In this document: positions 55,640-64,000 of the stretch, one piece after another | Layout of the letters: each line of letters begins with the position of its first letter | Numbering within the stretch: position 1 is the stretch's first letter | Assembly (NCBI GenBank): GCA_946894095.1 | Contig: OX335655.1 | Span: 3,100,001 to 3,164,000, forward strand | Length of the DNA stretch: 64,000 bases | Reading direction: 5' to 3' | Origin: Incurvaria masculella | Taxonomy: Eukaryota; Arthropoda; Insecta; Lepidoptera; Incurvariidae | The notes under the pieces: generated by a model | Seen by the model: only the letters and a program-made list of their open reading frames with translations | Told to the model about the DNA's origin: nothing | Databases searched by the model: none | Position numbers and translations under genes: made by a program

Positions 55640-57020
55640 TATCCAATCTGGATCCCAAGATCTGGAAGAACGCACATGTAGTCCCGGTTCATAAGAAAGG
55701 CTCTAAAAGCTGTATTCAGATTGGGCGGGCTAACTTTAATTCACCGGACTAAACCGGTATTCATATGATTACTCCGGTGCTAATCTCGTAATAAGTTTTG
55801 ATAGGTTCTCTCTGAATACGTCTGTAAAACTTTCATCGAAAACTGCCGCCCAATTTCAATACTCAACGTATTCAGTAAAATGATAGAAAATATAGTTTAT
55901 GAAAACATTTACCTTCTGATTTCAAAAGGCGTGCCAGAGAATCAGCATGGATTTCTTAGAAGACGTTTCACCACTACCAACTCAGGTTTTTTGTCATTTT
56001 TTTACTTCAAAACATTGAGATAGGTCGCTGTCGACACTATTTACACAGAGCGTTCGATCGAGTGGACCATGTGGTACTTCTAGCTTAACTTCAACGTCCT
56101 ATCAAGCGTGGGGTACCTCAGGGATCCTTAATCGGACCCCTATTTTTTTAATATATATTTATGACGGTTGCAAGATAAATTTATCGGGGCATTTAACTCT
56201 ATGCGCCGACGATACCTGTCTATTTTACTTTGGTCGCAAAATTGAAGAAGAAACAAAACAAGCTCAAATCGATCTAAACCAGATAAACGTATGGTTATCA
56301 AAACATTTTCTCACAATAAATACTGATTAAATTTGCTACATGATTTTTTCGGCTAAAAATAAAGTTGTAGACGTAACGCACACCCTCACAATTAATGGTC
56401 AAATTGTACAAAAAACTGATCAAGCAAAATACCTCGGTCTAGTTTTAGATAAGTATCTATCGTGGCGTGGACACATTCAACACATTATTTCTAAAATGAA
56501 GCCACTGACAGGTGCGCTGAGACGAATTTCCGGCATTCTCCCTGCGCAGACGAGATACACCATCTACAACTCGCTAGTGCAGCCGCACCTGCAGTACCTA
56601 GTCAGCGTGTGGGGGAGTGCGGGCTTGTCCATACTACACGACCTAAAAACTGCACAGAATAAACTCGTTAAGGTTCTCTTACGAATGGATCGGCTTACTT
56701 ATACGGACACCCTGTACAAAGAACTAAAGTTAATGAATATTACTTCGTCCTACAAATATAACACCTGTCTGTTAACAAGAAGAATACTTTATGGGTAGGT
56801 CCACACTGAGATTTCACCGATCATTAATAGCGAAGTACACACATATTTTACGAGAGGTGCACGCAATATACACATACCAACCACAAGAACCAATTACGGC
56901 AAAAGAAATATTCTTTTCGAAGGTGTCCAAATCTACAATAATCTCATAAATAATATAACAAATTCTGAATCACATAATATATTTAAAAAGGCTGCCAAAT
57001 TGTACTTTCAGACTAATTAG
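55640..57020 (+). pseudogene. Decayed non-LTR retrotransposon (jockey/CR1-like reverse transcriptase)
   Basis: Frames broken by stops still read 'DPKIWKNAHVV'-like, 'RPISILNVFSKMIENIVY', 'GVPENQHGFLRRRFTT' and 'TLCADDTCLFYF' (ADD catalytic motif). From 56340 there is a 152-codon open stretch ('DQAKYLGLVLDKYLSWRGH', 'SLVQPHLQYLVSVWG'), the polymerase C-terminal part. A miniature element is inserted near the start. Confidence 0.85.
55703..55830. repeat. cgtattcagag-family miniature element inside a LINE
   Basis: 'gctgtattcagattgggcgg' to 'ttctctctgaatacgtctg'. It interrupts the reverse transcriptase remnant; a close relative is at 57734-57842. Confidence 0.75.
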
Positions 57021-57733
57021 ATATAAACATTATGTATACCAACCTACCTTAAAAAAAAAACATTAAATTACGTATCCACTCTCATTTTTTCTAGCTTACT
57101 ATATAAATAGTTTTAAAACGGTATTATGTATGTACCTAAACTTACTTAGTTGTAAGAATGTTTGTAACCGCACAACAAAATGTACTTATTTCTATAATCG
57201 AATGTAATAACGTTCTTTGAGATGAATAAAGATTCTATAAACCGACGTCTTGGCATGCACGTTGACTTTTGCGATGGACAAAATCCTATCTTACTCTTCG
57301 TTCGCAACGCAATGGTAGACACAAATCATGCTATGTAGACATTGCTTCTGGAGTCCCCCAGAAAAGCGAAAACGAGTTAGTCTCTGATGAAAGTTAAACG
57401 CTTTTGCCTGAAGTCAAAAATGTTATGTTCGTGTCATCACACTCTTATTAGAATAATTAAACAGGGACAACACTTGGTTGAATCGAAAGAATCGATTGAT
57501 TTGAAAGAGTGCGGAAGCGTTGTAACTCACCAGTGACTCACAGGTGAGTGAAAACCATGTACTTTTTATACCATTTCATTTAATTCAATGACCAAAAATG
57601 TATGGAAAGAATGTAATTTTTAGGATTTGCTAGTATATAATTATAGTCTACCATTATAATTTCATTTATTGATTTAAATGGTCTGCACACCCTGCATAGG
57701 TAACAGGATTTCATTGTTAATGTTTATATTCGT

Positions 57734-57842
57734 ACAGCCGTATTCAGATTGCGCGGACTAACTTTAATCCAGCGGAAATGGTTAGTCCGGTGCTAATCTC
57801 TTAATAAGTTTTAACCGGTTCTCTCTGAATATGACTCCTACA
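57734..57842. repeat. cgtattcagag-family miniature element
   Basis: 'cagccgtattcagattgcgc' to 'ggttctctctgaatatgact'. Confidence 0.75.
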
Positions 57843-59011
57843 AGTTATTCGTTAATTTTAGGCATACTGTGACCGATTTGTATGACCTGAGATCGATACT
57901 TACCTGTACTGTCGAATAGGGTGTAAGCCGGTAAACTTTTAAAAATAAAACGAAGCTCTCAATAACTTGTTAGTTTTTTTAAAAATAATTAAGATAATTA
58001 GATTCTATATCATTTCATTTTTATCATTATTATTTTGAACTGAATGCTAATACATTATGATGATGGAAAATGTAAAAGTCTAGTAAACAAAATAGAATTG
58101 GTTGTATATGTTTATGAAAAAAATGTGCAGAATCCGTCCATTGCATGAAATTCGCGCTTACAGACCTCAAAATGGCGTCCCGTGAACGATATGAAATTAG
58201 CGCTGCGCCACGCAATGCCGTATACAGTATGTCACTTTTTGACCTATCGTCTTTCCACCATGTTTTTTTACAAACCTTTGAATGTACATAAATTTATCTG
58301 ATTCGGGACGCTTGTATACGCTTTTAGCAGTGTAATCGATTACTGCTCAACTCGGAACGCCCAGTTAATTCGGAAGGAAACTTTCACTGCGTCCCGAAAT
58401 GCGTATAGTGCAGAGAATTCAATAATGTACGCGTACACGGCCTTTCCGAAATGCTCATATTCACCCCTGTGAACGTCATTTTGACATAAGGGACGTGACT
58501 CTTGACCGCACACAGATCGTACAATGCGCGCACGGTTGAGAGCATGTGCGCCGTGTATGTTGTCAAATGGTTGTCATTGAGCTGTCATAAAGCTTGTTTA
58601 ACTGTAGTTCTCTGATCGTCTGAAATAACGAAGGCCTTTCGCCGTTTGTTAGTCTAGTTAGACAATTCTAGGCCTGAAATAACCACTCTCGAGACTTTCA
58701 AGGCATTTTCGAGGTAGGTTAGGCTCTGATACATACATCTGCTCAAATTTGTTCCGATTTGATATTGTACGATTGTGGCTTTTAGCAGTGATATCAATTC
58801 GGAATACAAGAACACTGTATTCGCCATCTCTGCGATATTTGCAATGTACGCATTTCGGAACGTAGGGTGTTTGTAATGTCATTAATGCCAGCCAATCTTT
58901 ATAGTCTATTCTGTGATATATCTAACCTAAGAATGTCTATTAGAATTAGAAAATACGATAGAAAAAATAACTAAACAACGGTTTAAAATAACTGGACAGA
59001 CTGCAATTACA
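57843..59011. other. Upstream region of the OXLD1-like gene
   Basis: Contains inverted 'cgggacgc' / 'gcgtcccg' pieces near 58.3-58.4 kb and a related 'acgcatttcggaacg' near 58.85 kb, probably decayed repeats. No promoter motif can be fixed. Confidence 0.35.
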
Positions 59012-59029
59012 ATGATATCAATAATGCAG
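59012..59029 (+). CDS. OXLD1: OXLD1-like gene, exon 1 with start codon
   Basis: ATG ATA TCA ATA ATG CAG, followed by gtaagc. The second ATG at 59024 is an alternative start. Confidence 0.5.
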
Positions 59030-60879
59030 GTAAGCTTGTCAATGTTCAAGATAGTTTCAGCTATTTATATCGGAGTGACATTGAGCTTGACTTTGAAATT
59101 TACTTCCTGGTTTAATTTCCAGGTGTCTAGGTTGCAGATTTTGAGGCCTATTCTCAGTGGTCGCTGCTTTCTCATCGGATATCGACCGCTTTGCAATATT
59201 CAAGAACCGAATGATCTAGACAGAGAGCGTGAACTTGCCAATATTGCTGAGAATGTATGTACACGGTTCTTCTCTGTGCGGGAAGGTTCCTTGGATGGCT
59301 TCCCTTGGAATTTGATAGTATAATTGATTTAACAACTATCCAAACAATGTTTATTTTAAGTATATTTTTCAAGACCCTTCGATAATTGCTTCTGGTTGAA
59401 TCACCTGCCTCTTCAAATGTAGGCGACTGATGTATAGAGTTTCAAAGAGAATCGACTTTCTAGCACCTAGCTGGATGGATAGGGAGAAATTTTAACACTG
59501 AAGGAACTGGGCGGATAAGATGTAATTGTTTTAAAAAAACAAAATCAAAGTTTTAGAAAAATAAAGAAAGGTCCCTTTTACTCTATGGTTGACGTCAAGA
59601 TTATGACTGAACGAGATCTCGAATTTTTCTCTACTTATATGTCTTATGTCTATTACTTCAGAGTAAACATCCGTGCATTTGCATGTGCATTTAATGTATG
59701 TACTACACGCAGTGCGCCATAAATATGTAATTGATTGCAATAAAACTAAAATTGAAATAGGTGCATGCAAAAATATTTGTTCATAAATTTAAATGGGACA
59801 ATTTTTCCGAAAAAAATATATCATTTAAACACACATGTCCCTAATTAGTTCATATAAGCGACGCTCTACTGTAACCGTGTGAAAAAAATCTACCTACTTT
59901 TGTTCAACACTTTTTGAACTTTTGTACCATTAGTTGGATTTTTTACACTGCTCGCCAAATCAGTTTACCTTCTAGTCTGTCTGTCTGTACCTGAGCATGG
60001 TTGTCCGCAGTTGGTTCATACTGAACTTTTGCATTGCCACTTCTAGTTCTCAACACCAGAATTTGGTTTTATAATACTGGACATATCTAAATAATATCAG
60101 AATTTCTGACATGTTATACTGTCAAACATGGAGGTGAAAAGTGCGCAAAAAATACATACCAAAATGCGTACATACTTGTAGGGCAGTGATGAAAAAGGAG
60201 AAAAATCAAATTTGAAGTCTCCCAAATTGGTAGGTAAACTGAGAAAGATAAGAATTATTTTTCAATAAACTAGATGGTCGTTACGTAATTCTTCATTCGT
60301 AATGATGTAGCGAGACCCGAAACAAAGGCCAAATTCCTCCTGTGGCACAATTGAAGTGTCGACAATTTTTTAGTTCAATTCGTTCTCCTGTAATTTCTTC
60401 ACGTCCATGCAGTCAAATTGCTTTCCCATAGGAAGTAGGTACCATTCCAGGCCTTTCTTTTTAAGTGGAAATGCAATGGTACTAACACGGATGGGCATTA
60501 CCCTGCCGCCGTTAAGAAGAGAAGGGGGCCTACAGTTTTACATGGGTTCCGAACCATGAAGTAATCCACAATCTCAATTTTAACATTTCAACCTCGGATA
60601 ATAAAAAGAGAGATACCCACATTGGTGTACACATGATTTACGCTACATAGCTTGTACAATATTACTTACATCTCACAGGCTTCCATCCATGAACCGCCCA
60701 CTACATGTTGTCGCTCCGGGTGCTCTAACTGTGTCTTCATCGTGTGGGCGGAGGCGCTCTCATCCAAGATGGCCGCCGGCGGACCGGATGTTGTTAAAAA
60801 GGTTCTCGAGCTAGTGGATGACCCCTCACTGAAGGCTTACCTCGAAATGGAACTTCGGATGCGAGGTTTAAAGAAGTAA
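59012..60879 (+). CDS. OXLD1: OXLD1-like oxidoreductase-like domain protein, probably mitochondrial
   Basis: Three exons, 59012-59029, 59123-59254 and 60679-60879, all in phase 0, give 116 residues. The first six codons (MISIMQ) end at a good donor (gtaagc). Exon 2 gives a basic stretch without acidic residues ('VSRLQILRPILSGRCFLIG'), typical of a mitochondrial targeting peptide. Exon 3 holds the family signature 'EPPTTCCRSGCSNCVFIVW' and the end 'DPSLKAYLEMELRMRG'. In the family the short Cys-rich N-terminal motif is followed by a helical tail; the molecular function is poorly known. The last exon is certain. The first two rest on splice signals, phase and the expected targeting peptide. A simpler start at the ATG at 60652 would lack such a peptide. 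Confidence 0.75.
59123..59254 (+). CDS. OXLD1: OXLD1-like gene, exon 2
   Basis: Acceptor tttaatttccag, donor gtatgt; 44 codons. It is basic at first, then acidic ('EPNDLDRERELANIAEN'). The 93-bp intron before it is open in frame, so retention is possible, but it would add a hydrophobic stretch. Confidence 0.6.
60418..60562 (-). repeat. Family S SINE fragment in the OXLD1-like intron
   Basis: 'aggtaccattccaggcctt', 'gcaatggtactaacacgg' and 'gtttcaccgaac'-type end (read here as gggttccgaaccatg). Confidence 0.7.
60679..60879 (+). CDS. OXLD1: OXLD1-like gene, terminal exon with Cys-rich signature
   Basis: Acceptor catctcacag, 66 codons and TAA. CC-x2-GC-x2-C is intact. 'AEALSSKMAAGGPDVVKKV' links it to the conserved helical end. 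Confidence 0.88.
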   Translation, partial: ASIHEPPTTCCRSGCSNCVFIVWAEALSSKMAAGGPDVVKKVLELVDDPSLKAYLEMELRMRGLKK

Positions 60880-61267
60880 AGATAATCTTAGGTAATTGTG
60901 GTTCAAACACATTCAGTCGTGAAAGGAAATCTGATTAGCTTAGTAAGCCAATTACCCATTTTTCATAAAGTACAACTTTCATGAACAGGTTATACATTAT
61001 GTATAGTTAGTAAGTTTCAAAGGCTGTGTCTGTAAATAGGTATGTAGGTTTCTAGAGACTATGAGATATATTTTATGTGTAAGAGGGACTTGTACTTAAA
61101 CTTTAAATTCTCTACTTGTGTGAGAGTTTTTCATTTTTATTCTACTGTGGTTCTACAAAGGCTAAGTGGACAAATATAAAAGATCTGGTTGGGGATTTGT
61201 TAACAGTTGCAACATTACCTTCATTTTAAGTTTAAAAGCGACATCTACTCTTTTGTGTACAAAAAAA
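60880..61267 (+). other. Probable start of the OXLD1-like 3' UTR
   Basis: AT-rich sequence after the stop with no frame. The poly(A) site cannot be fixed. Confidence 0.35.
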
Positions 61268-61430
61268 TTAATAGAACATAAAAGTAATGTTTTTGATGTG
61301 ATAACATGTAACTTTATTGAAATCATAAATATTTTTTTTATATTGTTTAATGTTTAATTTGTAGAGTTATTAAATATTTTGATATGACATTGTGAATATG
61401 TAATTCCGAATATTTTTGAATAATTCATTT
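61268..61430. repeat. Diverged direct repeat downstream of OXLD1, copy 1
   Basis: 'aaaagtaatgtttttgatgt' to 'gtaattccgaatatttttg'; see 61733-61900. Confidence 0.6.
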
Positions 61431-61732
61431 ATTCCTCTTGGACACAGTTTTACAGACGGTTAATGTTGTGATGCAGGTGGTGTAGCTTTAGGCAAAATCA
61501 CCAGCAAATATTTAGGCACTCACAGAAACTCTAACCGCCGAGATCAGTATCCCTCAGATAATTGCCTCGAATAATCTGGAAAGGATTACGTACATGTGAA
61601 ATCATTGCTAACGATATTGCGTTACAAGGGTTTTTAAAGTATTTGAACGTGACTATCTCACTCACATGTGGGCCAAAGAGTCAGAAATACCAAAGAAATG
61701 TATTCATTTAATTGTCCTTCGTGTGCTTGCGA

Positions 61733-61900
61733 GTTAATAGGATATGAAAGTAATGTTTTTTCATGTGATAAAATGTAATTTTATTGGAATCATATGTTAT
61801 TTATTTTCTATATTATTTATATTATGAAGTTTTGAGTACAGTTATTAAATTGTATGATATATACCTTTATACCTAATTCCGTATATTTTTACAAAACGAT
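61733..61900. repeat. Diverged direct repeat downstream of OXLD1, copy 2
   Basis: 'gaaagtaatgttttttcatg' to 'cctaattccgtatattttta', about 465 bp after copy 1. Confidence 0.6.
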
Positions 61901-62369
61901 ATGCTAATTGAGGTAAATTAAATATATTGTTTGCTTCGTGTACAGTATTTTGATTAATATAATCGTGTTTCATTAGGATAGAAAGAGAATCAACTTTAAA
62001 AATATGTAACCAAAAGTGAAGCGTTTTGAGTTTCATTAACTTTACACCGGCTTTTGTGAACTCCAGCCTAAATGTATAACTTAATGAACTTTTTAATTGA
62101 TCAGTATTTGCAGCCAATCTCACGATATCTAATCAATCATGATGTATTATCTGAAATTTAACATAGTAATTTAATAAAGTGGTTTCACAAAGAGCAATCT
62201 TAATGATTTAATGGAGATAAATGATGGATTTGGTGTTTTCGGAAGACAATGAAATTTATAATTCCATTATCTTCGTATATTTTCCATTGACTTACTGAAA
62301 AATTTACTACTCTACTTGCAAGCTCGATGCTGGTAAATCAACGAGTCAGAGCCTGGAACCTGACCTGGA

Positions 62370-62486
62370 CGTGTATTCTTGGCATTCAGTCATGGCGGAT
62401 TCAGTAGAGTTAACAGAAGAAGAATTTTCTTTGACATTACTGTTAACTCTACTGAATCCGCAATGACTGAATGCCAAGAATACACG
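62370..62486. repeat. Nearly perfect fold-back beside a CCTGA tract
   Basis: 'cgtgtattcttggcattcag' pairs with 'ctgaatgccaagaatacacg'; inner arms 'ggattcagtagagttaacag' / 'ctgttaactctactgaatcc'. A (CCTGA)5-like run follows at 62487-62512. Confidence 0.88.
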
Positions 62487-62538
62487 CCCTGACCTGACCT
62501 GACCTGACCTGAGTCAACTGCTATTGCTTCATAGGGCA

Positions 62539-62783
62539 GTTCAGGGGGTCCATTCAGAGCAAGAGTGAGTTCGAGTTCGGGAGTGAGTTAACCAAAAAAA
62601 TAGCTGGGAAATATATTATTATTTAAATAACGGAAACGTTATTTATACTTCCAACGTATTTACGGGACAAACCAGATTTTTACCTAACTGTAAGAAGTGT
62701 GGAAACATTAACTATTTAAAAAAGTGAGTTGATATTTAGTTGCGAATTCGAACTCACTCTTACTCTGAATGGACCCCCTGAAC
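62539..62783. repeat. Inverted-repeat element
   Basis: 'gttcagggggtccattcaga' pairs with 'tctgaatggaccccctgaac'; arms about 40 bp. Confidence 0.85.
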
Positions 62784-62808
62784 TTGCAGGAAACCGACTA
62801 AACTGTTT

Positions 62809-62918
62809 TCACCACCTCCAGTTACCTAAAATCCGATAAGTTACTTTCGGTTAGATTGCATATTTACATGGTGTAACTGCAAGGGGCTTTTGGGATTTTT
62901 GTCGCTGGAGGTGGTGGA
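62809..62918. repeat. Short inverted repeat
   Basis: 'caccacctccag' / 'ctggaggtggtg'. Confidence 0.6.
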
Positions 62919-63429
62919 AGGGCACAAAATATGCGAGTGAATTTTGTTGGTTGCTTTATCTCACTAATATCTAAAAATATTATCAAGCTTCCATAGACCA
63001 CGGTAAAATAATAATTAGGAACGTTTTATGCATAGCTCCACGCCAATTTATTTCAAGTAGGTTCTTTACGTGAAGTGGGGTTCCCACTTCAAATCTAAGT
63101 TAATGGAGATTCCGAGGTCCTTTTATGGTTGTCCTGTCCAGTTGGGTACGGTAATCTGGGTTTTTTTAACATGTATAATTTTGATGACCCAATCCGAAAA
63201 ACAATAGTGATTAGCTATTTTTAAGATCACTTTGTAGTAGATATACGTTAGATACCAAATATCACATTATATAGTGGTTTTGAAATCATTAGCAGTTTAC
63301 TAAACTTGGGGAGCGTGGTTTTCTGATGCGAGCCCACCTCAATATTTTATTAAATTTGATTCTTACAAAGGCCAATTGAGTTTAGTGTGTAAGGGCGTAT
63401 GTAAAACAACATTTAATTGTTTTTTTTTG

Positions 63430-63806
63430 ATGTGACTGGACATGATGGCTAATACCACACCTTCTGTCATGGTATTAGCCCAACACACCACATGGGAACT
63501 AGGTGCCATGCCAGGACCTTCCTTATATTGCACGGCTACATTGAACTGGATGGAAAGCACGGACAATTTTCATTGCCGCTTCGACCATCGTTCATTCAAT
63601 GCGATGGTTCCCACCCGGGCGGGATTAACCCTACCACCTGGTAAGTAAGGAAGGGGACCTACAGTTTAACGTGGAATCCGAACCACGGCCAGCCTCTCTC
63701 AACGGTCTAATGGTCACCCATCCAAGACCAGACCGGACCCAGCGTTGCTTAACTTCGGAGAGCGATCGCCGAAGTGTCGCGCCACTGGGCCACTGAGGCT
63801 GACGAC
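63430..63806 (-). repeat. Family S SINE with intact 5S-rRNA-derived head, inverted
   Basis: Read on the minus strand, 'gaagttaagcaacgctggg' and 'cttggatgggtgacc' are 5S rRNA internal promoter sequences. Upstream is 'gcctcagtggcccagtggc', downstream the shared body. This is a SINE, not a 5S gene: the 5S start and end are absent. Confidence 0.85.
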
Positions 63807-63871
63807 ATGTCATAATTAAGTCCCTCCTAATTTAGGTGCCATTAGAGGGGAAGTTGGTGCCTCGAAGGTCC

Positions 63872-64000
63872 TTTTTAGGGTTCCGTACCCAAAGGGTGAA
63901 AACGGAACCCTATTACTAAGCCTCCGCTGTCCGTCCGTCCGTCCGTCCGTCCGTCTGTCCGTCTGTCACAGGGCTGCATCTCAGTAACCGTAACAGATAG
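63872..64000 (-). repeat. Family R1 copy, inverted, cut by the window edge
   Basis: 'tttttagggttccgtaccca', then a gtcc/gtct tract and 'cacagggctgcatctcagta'. Confidence 0.85.

Noticed and set aside
58658..58882. Divergent minus-strand gene upstream of OXLD1
   Set aside because: 74-codon frame with no family motif, next to probable decayed repeats.
63700..63780. 5S rRNA gene
   Set aside because: Only the internal promoter region matches, and it is joined to a SINE body.

Overview
The window looks like nuclear DNA from an insect, most probably a moth or butterfly. The evidence is AT-rich introns, four spliced animal-type genes, (TTAGG)n-type telomeric motifs, and very dense interspersed repeats. 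One of these is a ~300-bp family with a 'ccggccaagtgcgagtcgg' head and a 'gggttccgtaccc' terminal palindrome, which I recognise from Lepidoptera. No host gene name was given, so every identification comes from translated exons, splice phases and motif recognition.

Genes from left to right. (1) 5.1-10.9 kb, plus strand: the last six exons found of a formin-type GBD/FH3 protein without FH1/FH2, best explained as the multiple wing hairs (mwh) orthologue; its 5' exons were not found. (2) 14.1-20.2 kb, minus strand: a spliced piggyBac-transposase-derived gene. At least four exons join in phase 0, and the large last exon is open but has lost two of the catalytic aspartates. (3) 28.6-54.7 kb (5' UTR perhaps to 55.4 kb), minus strand: a complete five-coding-exon Rho GDP-dissociation inhibitor of 201 residues, spread over 26 kb by introns full of mobile DNA. 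(4) 59.0-60.9 kb, plus strand: a three-exon, 116-residue OXLD1-like (oxidoreductase-like domain) mitochondrial protein.

Mobile DNA fills most of the rest. Intron 1 of RhoGDI holds a 7.4-kb BEL/Pao LTR retrotransposon (44970-52410). It has identical 161-bp LTRs, a perfect 5-bp target duplication and one 2260-codon gag-pol-env frame, but its integrase core is missing. It sits in an older Helitron-like repeat that also holds a LINE tail and is flanked by a diverged direct duplication of host DNA. Elsewhere there is a 590-bp hAT deletion derivative with an 8-bp target duplication, TTAA-flanked miniature elements, many fold-back elements, LINE 3' tails, and a SINE family whose shared body carries either a 5S-rRNA-derived or a tRNA-like head.

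The most interesting items are the catalytically altered but open and spliced piggyBac gene, the young integrase-less env-bearing BEL element, the SINE family with two head types, and the empty-site/filled-site pair that fixes the boundaries of the common 300-bp repeat. The genes do not form an operon or evident pathway. mwh and RhoGDI both concern actin and Rho signalling, but their proximity may be chance.
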